Position numbers and translations under genes: made by a program. A DNA stretch of 64,000 nucleotides from Parus major (taxonomy: Eukaryota > Chordata > Aves > Passeriformes > Paridae), in assembly GCF_001522545.3 (NCBI RefSeq), contig NC_031783.1, positions 5,853,433-5,917,432 of the forward strand, given 5' to 3'. Shown in pieces: positions 15,201 to 29,003 of the stretch. A model generated the notes under the pieces. That model was not told the origin of the DNA. It was given only the letters and a program-made list of their open reading frames with translations, and made no database searches. How positions within the stretch are numbered: the stretch's first letter is position 1; each line of letters begins with the position of its first letter.

Positions 15201-16984
15201 AAAATGGTTTATCTCCATGCAAAACATGAAAAAAAGGATCAAAGTCTGGAACCAAATTATGCAAAATGAGAAACCTTCCTGTCTTGCTATACTACAGTTA
15301 ACTATTATTTGAAAAGAGAAGAAAAAAGGAGGACCTAGGAGGGAATGATCAAAATCCACATTCTTCAGAGCCCATACAGTCAGGAAGAATTCAGTCTTCA
15401 CGAATGACTCCTGTAAGTTTCTCTATAATACCACTCTTGCCTTTTTCTCCAGTGTCCTATGTCCTGTATCTGTTACATGCATTTTATGAATTTTCTTAAG
15501 TAGAAACTTCTTTTCTAGCACATACTTATGAAGTTAATATACAAATAAATATAAATACATCAAACAAGCCACAGATGACCATTTCAATATTTGCTTCCCA
15601 TTTTACATCAGAAGTTGCCCTCAGACAAATCTGCCACACACTCATAACCAAAGTCATTCCTGTCACCACTTGGGCTGTCAGCCCAATTCCATGCAAAATT
15701 AAGTGACAATGCAACTAAACCCCTAAGTTTAAAATCAGCCAGCATACTTTCATTCACACCACCAGCAATGGCATTAGCCCAACTTGGAGTGACAGACTAA
15801 TGCCCTTCAACCTGCAAGGAATTCTGGCCAAGATCAATAGTAATACCCAATATTACAAAATATGAGCTTGATTTTTCTGCTTAATTGTTTGAGCAAGGAT
15901 CAAGTATTTTCCATTCAACATAATCATTTACAAAATGAAAAAAGTTACTGCTGTATCACCAAAAAATATCGTGGGTCTCCACATTGACTAATAATTATAT
16001 TGAAAATTTAAATGCTCTGATTTTCATAAGTGCAGAGCATGAGTGTCACAGTTAGCAGTCAGCTCAGGTAACTGTGATTGCTGTACACATTCCTGGTCCA
16101 GTACTGATTCAGCAGCACTAGAAAACATTTATTTACCACTAAAGCAGTTGGGAGACAGGTATAATGAACCATTTTAATTAACACTTATTCATCACTACAA
16201 TACAGATAAAGCTTTTTCAAAGGTTTATTTTCCAGCTCTGAATGAGTTCATTTTTAATGCTTTCTTTAGCTTTTCTAAATTAATTTAAAAGGAGTTCTAA
16301 CCTACATTTAAATCCTGTCCTTATGGTCACAGCTGAAATAATGTTTTAGGATGAAAGATGGGTGGTGACCTTCAGAGAATGGTGGTGCTGAGCATTGTCC
16401 AGGTGCAAGATTCACACCACAGACCATTCTGCAGCTGGATTTACACTGCTCCTGTGCAATGCTAGGGACACACACAGTAAATGCCACTGACTAATGCACA
16501 GTTTCTCCATTTTATTCGCTTGACAAGTAATAAAGTAAAAGGGAATGAATTTGCATTGCCCAAGGATTTTACTCCCTAGCTGACTTCTCCTCTCTCTTGG
16601 ATGCACTTACCTGTATGGAGAGGTACCTATAAAGCAAATTTTCTGGAAAAGGTTCATGAATATTACAGGTTCCACAGTCAATCTCTGCAGTAACTGATAA
16701 AGCAAAAGACACCTGAGTACAAATCTCCATACCCATCCAGACCAAAAAATATTAGGAACACCACTCAGTAGTGTTTCTATTTTTGCTACATACAATCTGA
16801 GGCAGTAGAAGTCAGTATTTCAAATCAGAGCTTCTTCTCAAATTCAATACAGATTTCACCTAAGTAACAACTGAAATGTGACACCTTGAGCTCTCTATAC
16901 ATCCTTTCTAGGAAACAACTTGTATTTTCTCCAAACAAGCCTTTATGTATTTTTCAGGCCATACCTTCTTTGGGTCATTATTAG
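6230..16984. other. No gene recognised
   Basis: AT-rich non-coding sequence with scattered homopolymer runs. Frames up to about 143 codons (7689-8120 plus, 9017-9442 minus) look random in composition. Confidence 0.6.
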
Positions 16985-17090
16985 ATTTGTGAGTTTGGGG
17001 GTTTGTGTTTGTTTTTGGGTTTTTTTGTTTTGTTTGGGGCTTTTTTTTTTGGCCCAGGGTTGGGGTTGGATGTTGCTTGGGCTTGGAATT
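16985..17090. repeat. GT-rich, strand-asymmetric low-complexity tract
   Basis: The plus strand is almost entirely G and T, with repeated GGG and T runs. Open frames on both strands here are low-complexity artefacts. Confidence 0.85.
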
Positions 17091-20000
17091 TTGATATTCA
17101 CCTATTTCAATAAAAGGAACAGTGAAGATTTCCACCACTGCTTATTCAAGAATTAATATGCTCCAAAGCTTGGAGTCACATCAGTTAAGAACACTGATAT
17201 TCAAGAGACCCTGATTATAAATTCATTCAGAGCCTAAAAAATTAAGAAATAATTCATATTTTTTGTTAGGTCCTCAAATTTAAAGCCTATCTAAATTTAG
17301 TAACTTGCCTCTCTCTGCTGTGTATTACTTTATTCCACATGCTTCATTCTGTTGCTAGTTACAGCTTAGCTATTTTTCACATTTAAGTATATAATTATAA
17401 CGTGACCTTCTTCCAAATGTTGTACCAAGACCTTTAAGAAGCATGTCAGAAACTACTGTCTCATCTAAAGCATTTGAGCCTTGGATGAGATGTAAAAGCA
17501 ATAGATTTTTGTATTATAGAGTTAATCAGATGCTTTATATTAGTATGGAAAGGTACTTAGTATCAGATACATTAAAATAAACATTTAATTAATTGCTCTT
17601 TCAGCTGGCTTTAGTAAGGGGTCAAAATCAATATCCTTCACAAACCTCTTCCTCTTTTTCTTGTCCCTGTGCAAACCCACAGTTCCAAGGAACTCCAGAG
17701 CCCTGTGCAAGTACCATAAAAGCAGCCCTGTTGCCTGTGGGAAAAAGTACACCAAACACATTTTGAAGATTTGATTTCCTCTTCTTGGATAAAGTAAATT
17801 TTCTTGACACTTTGTAGTTTGTAAAAAAAGTGGGAAAAGGCCTTAAAAAAATCCCAGATGTTCTAGTGAGCTCCCTACAACTGATGCTACATAGTGTAGC
17901 CAGTTAGAAACCTTCAGTGATGGCATCATCAACTTCAGGAATCTGGTGTACAGAATCCTCAATAAAAACATTATAAATTGTGCAACAGTAAAGCCTCAAT
18001 GCTTATTTAATCTCAAGAGTATTTCTGTCATGATGGTTAACTCCACAATCACTGTCAATAAATTTACTTCTTCATAGCAAAATCAAAACCCAGGCAAAGA
18101 ATAGAGCAGTAGGAAAAAAATGGCCAAAAACAAAACCCTCAATGTTTTGAATAATTTCTGAGCATAAAAAAACCCACTGAAAATTAATGTTTGAATGCTT
18201 TGAATTCCTCAGAAAAGAAAATGGATAGGAGAAAATTGCTAAGGAAATTTTATTGATAAATGAAAGCATCTCTACTGCTCCCATGATCTGAAGTACATTA
18301 TCACAACTAAACTGACATACCTTCAAATAATCCAAGCAGCCACTGTTTCCTTCTAGAACTATGAAAACATTAACTTGTTACTCACACCAAAGAACTCCAG
18401 TTTAGTCTCCCATCAATCACCTCATCCTTAGCTTCAATCTTTGAGCAGCAAGTTCATCTATAAACTAACTGCTTTATTGTAATTCTGAGGCATGAAGATG
18501 AGTCAAGGAGGTTGGCAGGCAGTCAGTTTTCCACTGACCTGTAAGCACAACAGGAATTTTAATACCCACTTCACTCATTTAGCTGACCCAATCCTCAACA
18601 GAACACTTACTAATTACAGTTTTAAATCCTGTAATGTAGTTTATCCTTTATTATAATAGCCTATTACAAACACTGAGCTGTAGTGTTAAAAATTTTTGGA
18701 AAACTGCCTCACTACAAGTTTTTTCAGACAGTATCTGCAGTTCTTCCATAAACATTAAAGCATTATTCTCTTCTCACAGCACATTAAGAAAGGATATAAT
18801 TAACTTTGTATCAAAAGCATTGCCAAGGTCTTCAAGAGTGGTTAACATTTTTTTAATGAGATATGAAAAGCAAGATATTCAGGATTTTTCCTAAAATTGA
18901 GATCCCTTCTCTTGCATCTCTGAATAAGCTCTCAAGAAAACACAGAAGAATCACAATTGTATTTCAAAAAGCTCCTAGCGTGTCCAGCTTAAATTAATAG
19001 AGATCAGAACAGAGATGTCAAGAAAACAAAAAGCATAAACAAGAAGATGCAAAAACTATTGATGGACTGTCTCTTCTCTTCACACTTTAAAGGAAAAGGT
19101 ACTTTTACTGTCTTCTGCATCTCACACTTCAGAATGCACTGGCACTCTCTGTATGGAGCCTCAGGGGCTGGGGAAGGGGTACCATTATTGAGATATACAG
19201 GAAAACTGAAACCAACCTCCCTTTACATTTTGTTTGTCTCCAGCCACCCCCAGACAGGCAGAGAAAAGCACAGACACCCCCAGAGCAGTCAGCCAGCAAA
19301 CTGGAGCTGTGAGGATGAAGCCCACACCCCCTCGTGCCATGGGAGCAGCTCTGTGCCAGGCCAGAGGCTGAGCTGAACTCACAACAATATTCAGCAAGAT
19401 TCTGTTGGCCTGCAGCAAAACCAACACTATATTGCCATTGCCAGGCAGAGATCACAGGCTTCTTATGAACCCATCCTTTCCAAGCTCAGGAGAGGTTTGA
19501 ACTTGTCTTGGTCTGTCTGGAGATCAAACTGGAAGGTGTTATTGCTGCTTTCAGTTAGAGCTTAGCTTGGTGCAATTGTGTGGTCTAAGACCTACTGTTA
19601 CAGTAACTGCAAGATATGCCTCCAATTAATGTAGCATAATAACAGATAGTTATGCATTCTAGAATAAACTATTTACAACCCTAGAATAACAATGTCATTT
19701 GGAGTAGCTCAGGCACAAGATGACAAAGGGCTTCAAAGTACAAGCACAGGAAATGAAAAGAGATCTCAACTACATTCAGCTCATGAATAGTTGATTATTG
19801 GTCCTTAAATGCATTCAAGTTTCAGAGCTGGGTAAAACCAGATATGACAAAAAAAACAAAGAAAAAGCATCCAATATACATATCTATGCAGTATTTATTA
19901 CTTTTGGGAAATTCAGATGTAATGTGGAATTCCAAATACATGAAGAAGGACTAAGGAGTGAGCATGCACTAAAAACAGGATTAGCCCCAGGAGGCTTCTA

Positions 20001-23000
20001 CAAGAAGAAAAATCCAGAATCATCAGTAGCAGTTTCCTTCTTGTGAAGTGTTGCCATGCTGTCACTTCCCTCCCAATCCTTGTGGAGGAAAGCTGCACCT
20101 GTTGAGCTTAGGACACAGAAAGGTGGCAAATGGATGAATAAAAAAGCAGGGGAGAAAGGGGCAGATACAAAGGTACGTGGAATAATAAGTTTAACTGTAT
20201 CATGACTGAATCCTTTTCTACAACAGTAGAAATACTCTGAAATACTTATTCCTAGGCTAATAATAACTCTTTGATTAGATTATCAAGACTTTAATTAGGC
20301 TAATGATGAACTCCTGGCTTTGCGTTTGCATATAAATGTTTCTTCAGACCACGAGGTGCACAAGGTTTCACGCAGCCAGAGGGAGAGTGCACCAGAAGAA
20401 ATGATTTAAAAGGAGAAATCCTGAGTGCCAGCTTCTATACCAAGGCCTCCTCATAAATTTCTAGTTAAATAGTCAAATAAAAGGCATAATTTCGTAAGCA
20501 ATGTCATCACTGCTAAGAAATGTTTTCATTTTAAGGTTTTTCTGCATATGAACGAGGTATCTAAAAGTAGTTAAAATCACATATAAAGGGTTGTATTTTT
20601 ATTACTCAAGAACAAGTACGCAAACTGCTTATTAGCACCAAAATTAAACCAACTTAACATTTATCTCTAAATGAAAATCTGATAGCAGCTGTGCAGTAAA
20701 GATATTTATGAATAAACTAAAGTTGATTCACTTCCCTAGTCATGTAAAGTGCCCATTTTGGAGATAACACGTAAGTATCTCTTGGTTTTCTTATCCTCCT
20801 AAAATGTTCTGAGAAAACCAGTGACTAACTGATGTCTGAAAAGTGGAAGTTGACTAGAAACTGTCCTTGCAACAATACTTGGGGTTCTGCAGAAATACCT
20901 GGCAACATTGTTTTTTATTTATTATTATTGTCTTTACATAAGCTTTCCTACTCTTTCAGAGACAATAGTTATTAGTGTACCTATAAGTATGGGCTGACCT
21001 CAGCACTTACACTACCAAGTACAAAAATAAAACTCAGGCATGATAAGCAACAATTTTATATTTACTTTAGGGCAGTCAAATACCAGTAACAAACACTACC
21101 TGATTATTCAAAATAGTATTCCAGTTAGTGGATTTTCTTTTTTCTTTATTTTTTTTTTTTTGGTTTTGTTATTTTTTTGTTTTTGCAGAGTAGTAGAGCT
21201 AATGGGCTTCTGTTTTCACAGCCACATCCATTTTCTCTGCAAGGAAGTTTTGTTCAAGCAGCTCAAGTTTCTGTTTATCCAGTTACTCAGCTACTTAAGC
21301 ATCCCTTCAGATCAAATAGCCCTGCACAGTGAAAGTAACTTCAAAATGATTGCCAGAGGTCAAGATACTTTAAGATGTGCAAAGAGTAGGGGCAATAGGA
21401 CAGTACAATACACACAGACCAGTGCTTTCATTAGCATACACAGTCCTTACATGGTTTTTCCACGTATATTTAAATAATAGAACATAAACAAAAGTAAGGT
21501 AGTCCTACGTAAGGAGACCAACTAAGGAAAGGCAGTATGTTTGGAAGATTTAGAATAGTAATACTGAATACTATATTTGCTGTTCCATGCCTTTTTACAT
21601 GCCTGTACATCTGTGGTAGACTTGTTTTGTGCTCTCTCAGAACACTACCCATCCTGAGCAGGACCTGTTTACCTCCAGAACACTGGGTCTGCCAGTTCAG
21701 AATTTGGACCCACTTACAAGCATAAACTTGTAAAGTTTCACTGAATTTCAGGAGACACTGGAGGTGTCTGCAGTGAGAATCCTACAGTTAAGGATTTCTG
21801 ATCAGAGACAGTGGAGATCCTTTAGTTTACCTATTCTCTGAATAAAATGCAAGTGTTCTGCAATTCAGCTATCAATGAAGGAAGCAGTGCTCTGACCTCT
21901 TCCCCCACAAATATTAAATACAAATTTAGGACAGGCTGAAGTGTTTTGACTAAAGTGCAATGCCAATCTTAGATGTTGTATGTTACAGAATTTGTAAATC
22001 TTTGCTCAAGACAATTGCATTATTTATATAAAGAACTAGATTACTCTGTGCTATATCTTATATTCATGGAATAGAAGGTTGTGAAAAATCCATACAAATG
22101 GAATTTTATTAACTCTTATTTCAACTGTCATTGTGAGGTCTACCTGACTAGCACAGCCAAAATCATCTTCACTATCTGCAAATATACTTTATTTTTTTTT
22201 ATTTTATTATTTAATAAACCACATAAAATGAAGCAGTAAAGAATCAAACATCATTAGAATCTGCAGTTAACAAAGTAACTGCTAAGCTTCGTTTGAACAT
22301 CTGAAAACCACAGCACATTCTCCAAAAGTAACAGCCATTAAGTAGGAGAGGCAAACTGTATTTTTAGTAACATGACAATTTATGCACAATGCTCTTCTGC
22401 AACCAAAGCTCTAGAAACAAGAATAAGAGAAAAAGGGAAAGCTATAAAAGAATAGGGGGAATAAAAAGATCAGGAAGTACAGTACTGAAGAATTAATAAG
22501 ATCAGGGAAGTATAGACAAAAAATACAGCTGCTAAAATGTGGTTGAAAAAAATTTGTCAGGACATTGAGCTGTTGCAATAATGGAATACTTCATCCTTTG
22601 AGGTCTACAACAAAACGTCAAAATTGCATTTTTCCCTTGTTCTATGTAGTCACAGTAAAACAGTAACATGATTAAACAAGGCAAGGAAACATTGAAAATA
22701 TCACTGAGGTATCTGTTTCGCTATCATATGCTTTCAATAATTCATGGAAAAGTTAATTTAAGTATTTTAGAGATGTTATAATCAGCCAAATATTCACTAG
22801 CAAGTCACTACACCCCTGCAGTCACATCTGAAGTAGCTTTAATTTACCAGCAGATAAGTAATGAACTAACAGTTTAAGTTACAGTATCAATGTTATGACA
22901 TTTCAGTAAAACTGGGACCTGGTTTTCAGTCTTCTCTATGATCTCATGGGGAGACACGTGGTAATTGTACTCAGTGTGGTTATGTCTCCATTGCAACTGA

Positions 23001-24589
23001 CCAAAAGACCCAGTTTTGACAACATTTTCAATCCTTCACTCCGCATGGATCTTCTTCAGGGTCTGTTTATTCTACGGAGGCTGCTGGCAACAAAATACAG
23101 TACATTCATCTGGCTTTCTGGGGTTTTGTTTGGATGGTTTTTTAAAGGCCTACCAAACCAGCACAAGACTGAATCATTTATCATGTTCGTTAAATTTCTG
23201 TCATTCTCTATCAGAGATCTGAAGTTCTATTTAACTCCTCAAACCACCCTCCCATGTCTCACAAGGAGATGAGTAAAGCATCTAGTTTCATGAGTAAGCA
23301 CATACCTAAAGCCAAGAAATTTAAGTAATTGCTCATCTCTGCAGTGTGATGATAACACAACTGAAGCATGCACTGCACCTCTGAAAATGGAGGCTGGGCA
23401 GGATCAGCTGCCAAGGTCTGGCTACAGATAAAGCCACCATTACCAAAAAGCATAGTTACTGAGTTACAAAGCAAAATTTAGAAGTGAAATCCTGAAGAAG
23501 TGGTACTTGCAATGTCAAAAGTAGTAGAACTAAGCCATTACCCACATATAAACCGAATGCATCAAAGCATATATTAGCTGCTGTACTTGCAATTCCATTC
23601 CCTTAGTTTCCCAAAGAGGGGAGTTTGCAAAGCAGAGCCTGTACTCCCAGCACAAGCCTGTCTCTGCTATTGCCTTAGCATTTATCTTCACCTTAATGCA
23701 GAGGAGTTAATAGGACAGTTTGATGGATCATTTGGACAGAGGCAGCTGAGCAGATAAACCTGTTCTGGAGAATGGAAACTTCTTTTGCATTGTGCAATTA
23801 AAGCAATAGGAAAGACATTGAACATGTCTTCATCAGCTGAAGCAACACTCTATTAAGCATTTAGGTTAAAGAACACTTCCCTTAGAAAGTGGATATCGTG
23901 TAAATGCAGGGAAGAAAGCTGGGTGCAGTATCATGGCTAGCTTTTCTAACAAAATAAACAGGATATGAATATAATAAGTTTTGCAAGGTAATGTTATTTA
24001 AAAAGGCAAAAGCCTTCCTTGCTGAGAACTCATATACTACTAATAGAATAGAGAAGTGAATCATTGGCAAGAAAAGTTCTGTATAACTGCTCTTGAATGA
24101 ATTTCATCAGATCCAAAGTAGTGTAACTCATGCTTATAGAGTTAATAATGTTATTAATTTCTGTTACACAGTTTCAGCTGAAATTTCTAAGGATATTAAA
24201 AATACAGTTTTAGATATCAGGTAAGCTGCAAAAATGTTCAGCACTCGCAAAGTCTGATCTGAGATCAAGGGCCACAATACCATTACTTCCTCCTGCTTTC
24301 CAAACATCTACTATTAGATTCCTGCAGCCAATACAGCAGTGTCACATATATTGTCCTTAAAAACTGTCAACTTCAGCACAGCTGTAGACCAAGAAAGGGT
24401 GTTTGTTTTAACCAAATGCCAGTATTTGAGAAAATCCCAGGTATTTACATGATTTTCATTCTTTTTTCAATGTGCAAGGAATTATTGGAAAAATAACAAG
24501 CCATTAAAGTAGTTCATGTCTAAAAATGGATAGATTTGCTGCTGCCAGTTTAATTCTTTGAAAGAATAAATAGAAGCTGGGGATTTTCA
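17091..24589. other. No gene recognised
   Basis: AT-rich sequence. A T-rich run at about 21,137-21,186 is the only marked low-complexity stretch. A slightly GC-richer patch lies at about 19,225-19,380. Confidence 0.6.
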
Positions 24590-25030
24590 GATCCTATCCA
24601 GTCACCAAAGCAATTGTCAAGGCACAGCAGGGGCTGGTTGCTCCCCACAGGCCAGGCAGTGATTGCACAGCAGCACAGCCAAAGGACAGGGCACTCACTG
24701 ACCAAACCAGCACCCAAGCAAGAGAGCAGGGCAGGCTCAGCCAACAGCCCAGGGCATCAAGCAAATCCAGGATGGCAACACAGGTCCAAGGTCAAACCAA
24801 GAAATTGCTCTGCATGTGAGGGTCAGGCCAATGCCAGGACATCAAGCCCAGGGCTCAGGGTCCTGCTCTGTTGGAGCAGCAAGGCAGGGCACAGGCATGG
24901 CCCTGCTGGAGCTCTCCTGTCAGCCCAAGCAGAACATGGGCTGAAGTCTGAGTTTAAATAGAGCCTGAGCCTGTGGGAATGGGTCAAGGCCACAGGGGGA
25001 GCTTCTTAGGGCCACCAAGGCCTCAGAGCA
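24590..25030. other. GC-richer block in AT-rich desert
   Basis: About 440 bp are rich in CAGGGC/GGGCA-type words, with few CpGs. One plus-strand frame of 115 codons stays open but has no recognisable domain. This may be an old repeat remnant; the family is not recognised. Confidence 0.5.
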
Positions 25031-26068
25031 TTGACAACAGTCAAAGCAGCAATTCTAGAACTTGCATTTTCCTCTTTTCTGATTTACTTATTTCTCTTCA
25101 AAGACTCCCTGCCTTCTAAAATAAGGCAAAGACAAGAATCTCATTTTGCCTTTGATATAGCAGCTATGCCATACTCTGGTGTGTCAGCTTGTTCTGACTC
25201 ATCTCCATTTAAGTTTGTCCTGGATACTGTTTGCTTGCTCCACTTTGCACTGTATTTGCCTATAATTTACTCTCTCTTCATCTATCAAGATCTATTAACT
25301 TTTCCTGGTCTTCCCATTTCCCCTCCACATATTTTTGTCCATTGCTGTTATTGCCTACAGCAACACTCGATCACTTTCTATCCTAAATGTTTCCTGCCAT
25401 GATCTATCTTTCTCTTCTTACTCCATTCTCTCTTATATATGCTAGAAAATAATATGAACTTCTTAATACATGGGTGAAATACGCTTTAGGTTTGCCTCTT
25501 AAAAATAGCCTTCTTCAGGGGCACTTTTAATAATACCCCAGGAGCAACCTTCTGATTCTTGGTTTTGAATACCAATTCAGATGCTAAATGATGCAGTAGG
25601 TGGATTTCTTCCCCAGTATTTAAAATAACCAATTGTTAACACAAGTTAGCTTCTCCCACTTCCAAGTCTGAGATACATTATAGTATATTTCAAGAAATTA
25701 AAGATGTCGCTAAAAAATAACGAAATGAATTCACATTTCACTTTCTCTTAAACTTACTGTTCAAGTGGTTTGGAAAGCCCCATGTTATCTCAGCATTTAA
25801 CAGACATAATTGGTGACTATCTCATCTAATAGCATGGGTTTGAATGGGCTGAAATGATATCTTGAGGCAGACTCCAGAGCTTTGCTACGAACACCAAGTG
25901 TTTTTCTAAGAATGGGAATCTTCTTTTCAAATATGAACAATCACAGTAGTAGCCTTTGTATCTCCTCTGAATGAAAAAATTTCAATCACTAAATGCAGAA
26001 AGCATTCACATTAAAACAAATTTTAATGTGCAGTGGTAATTTATCTAAGGCAACTGAAAAGGCTTTTC

Positions 26069-26095
26069 TCCCTGAGCTGTTCTACAGCTCAGGGA
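26069..26095. repeat. Perfect 11-bp stem hairpin
   Basis: TCCCTGAGCTG and CAGCTCAGGGA flank a 5-nt loop. No T-run or gene is associated. Confidence 0.9.
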
Positions 26096-27767
26096 TTAGA
26101 AGTCAAGACCTCTATTTCCATTGTGCTTCCATCTCTTTCTTTTGAAAATATAAGTGAAAGAACATATAGTGCAACACAACACCCACAGCATACAGTGGTC
26201 TCAACTCAAAACAATGGCTTGACAGTGAAGATAAAGACACTTAAGATGCTACGCACATATCTGTTTTCTGGATTGTTCCACAGTACTTCCCAAGAAAGCT
26301 TTTTATGAGACACCACATTTAAGTGCTTGCCCTGTTTAGCCCCCTGTCCACAGCAGCAGTGTCTGCCTTGGTGACCACATGGCTGGAAGCACTGAGCCCC
26401 TTAGAGGAAGGGCTGCAGAGCTTTTGCACAGATCCTTTGATTTCTGCAGCCAAAGCTGGGCACTCTCCAATGCCAGCAGCTCTGGTATGAGGGTTCTCTC
26501 TGTATGAACAGGCCAGCCATGCAAATCTGATTCAAGGATATCTTTCTCATGGAAATTGCCTGGTATTTTTCAAGCAGATCAAAGTTTTTTGATGTAGGTG
26601 TTAGTGGGAGATGAGAAATTTCATCAAACAGTCATGGTACTTTCTCAGTCTTTAAAAAGAGGCGTATGTCCTTCCATCAGCATTTTGATTACCAATTTAT
26701 ACAAAACCATACTACTTTTTCTTACTTTAATACATCTCAGCGTTAAAAGATTTTTTATACTTGTACTGTTTAGTGTCCTTAGAAGGGAGAGGGAAATATC
26801 TATAAATCAAAAAGCAATGAAAAAACAGTTAAAATCATTGTTACATTGTACAAAAAGCAATGCAAATCAGCATAAGACCTGAAGGTCACAGTCAAAACAA
26901 CTCCCCTGCTTTCCCAGAGGCAAAAATCCTGTCTCTCCTGCACCAGTAGAACGGCATCTTTATTAACATTTACCTGAAGGCAGGTCACACATGCACAGAG
27001 TGATTCCACGTTGCTAACAAATCCCACACAAGGTAAGATGGAATGGCATCTCCACATCCTGCAACTTCTGGCATGAACAGCTAGTCTAGAGAAAAGATGC
27101 AGGATCTAAGCTATGAACAACAGGACACCTTGAACATAACAAACACACAGATACAATGCTAAACCTTTTTCAGTATACATTATGCAGTGCCAAGTTACTT
27201 GTTCTAGAAAATGTGTGTTGCCTTTTCTCCAGCATGTAAGGCTCAGCCATCAGACACCAGAAATTCATTACCTATCAAATTGCACAACTTCAAAGTAAAT
27301 AAGTGAAACAGGAAAAAGGAGGGACCTAAATCACTTTTCTCCTTCAAAGACCACAATGACTTTTCTGGAGCATCAAGCAGTGCCATCTAATAATTCTGTG
27401 TGACACTACTGCCTTGAGATTTGGTTTCACAGTAATGCGTGGATTTTGTTCACATTTCTTAAAAGATCTTTTCACTTGCATGACAAATGTCAGTGATCTG
27501 AGCAGCCATAGTCAAGCCCAGGTACATTTCTTGAGTGCACTCTACAAATAGTTTACTCTCACTCAGAGCTACAATCCTGTTAACACCTTTTCTTCTCTGG
27601 TTTTATGCTGCCTTTGGAATTAATCTGAATGTATGGTAAACCCTACTAACACAGAGCCAGACATTCAGCATCTTTAGGGGGTTTTCTGCCTTGTTAGAAA
27701 ATTCATCAGCACAGCACACCATCCAACTGACTTCAGAACTGATGACAAAATGAGGAAGAGAACATAA

Positions 27768-27835
27768 CCTCCTGCCTTCCTGCCTCCCTGCCTTCCTTCC
27801 AACCTTTCTTCCAGCAGCAGCAGCAGCAGCAGCAG
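27768..27835 (+). repeat. Pyrimidine tract (CCTGCCTTCC-like) followed by (CAG)8
   Basis: A run of C/T from about 27768 leads directly into eight CAG units (27812-27835), followed by TAAGC. The arrangement imitates a splice acceptor plus donor but encodes nothing recognisable. Confidence 0.9.
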
Positions 27836-28696
27836 TAAGCTACTGGGTCAGCTCAGCCATTCATGCATCCCCAAAGCAACCACGACAGTGTATGTCAGCA
27901 TTACCACAGCCTAAATCATCAGCCTGTCCATCACATGTGTGCTGGCTGTACAGCGACCCAAGCAAACTGAGCTGGATAAAACACAGTGCACATCGTTAGT
28001 CAGCTCCCTGATTGAGCTCTGCATGGATTATTTGAGTGCCCTGGAAAGAGACCATGAGACTGTGTCACATGGAAGGAAGGGAAAAGGTGGAACCACAGCA
28101 GTGTTGACTTGACTTGGTTTAAGTTATTGTGTAACAACACATAAAACTACTTATTTAGTAGCTTAAAGTGATTAGAAAATAAAGACTTGAATGAATCTGA
28201 TTCTGTCAGGCTGGATTCATACACAGAAATTGCACAGACAGCCTCAATACAAAGGTAGGCTACCCTCAGGCTTGCTGTTTAATGTTACCTAACCTGTGGT
28301 ATTAAGGACAAGCCACACTGTGTTTTCTACATGGGACACAAACCTTTCAGTTCAGGCCTTTATTTCAAAGTGTGTCATTTGTTGCTGTTTTCCTAGCTGG
28401 AAGCCCCAAGTTTTAAATGGCTGTCAGATATTTTTGCCAAAGGAAGCAAGTTAATGACTGAAAGATTAGATGACTCAGAGGAAACAGGTACAGCAATAAA
28501 TCAAATATATGAAAACATGAGAAAATGATAAGAGGGTCAGAGGTTCTTCAGCCTTAAGCACTTCCAACAGTGTTAGGCCTCCCCAAGGAATGCAGCCATG
28601 AAAACCTAAAATAGAGGCCATGAGACTCAAATTCTCACTTGCATTGATCATGTAAGCAAAAACAACTCAAAGACTTGCCTTATCCCCAGCCTGCCA

Positions 28697-29003
28697 GCAT
28701 CTTCATGAAGACACATGTTTAAGCAAGACACTGTGCCAGTGTCATGTCATTAATAAAGCTGCCACATCCCAGTAGTTTTCACTCCCACTGCATAGACTAC
28801 TGACCCTCCAATTGAAGACAGCCAGAAGAAACCCCAGACTTCATCATTTAGACTTGCTCATTATACTCTAACACAGATGGAAAAGGTACTGTTATTTTGA
28901 ATCCATGCACATGAGTAACATGTCTTTATCACAGCTTACTTGTTCTTGCAAAATAAAGGCAAACATACTCTCATTTGCTTCTATCACCACACTAACAGAT
29001 GTT
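28697..29003 (-). repeat. Inverted duplication, left arm (inverted copy of exon A)
   Basis: The reverse complement of this 307-bp arm matches 32231-32538 with four substitutions and one single-base gap. It contains an antisense-oriented copy of exon A from its fifth base, the GTAAGC donor and about 240 bp of the following intron. Its flank before the exon part has no proper in-phase acceptor, so it is probably the derived copy. An 84-codon minus-strand frame running through it is a by-product. Confidence 0.95.

Larger units (their letters stand above)
25031..28696. other. No gene recognised
   Basis: Apart from the hairpin at 26,069 and the CAG repeat at 27,812, I see nothing. No exon that would join exon A was found. 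Confidence 0.55.
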
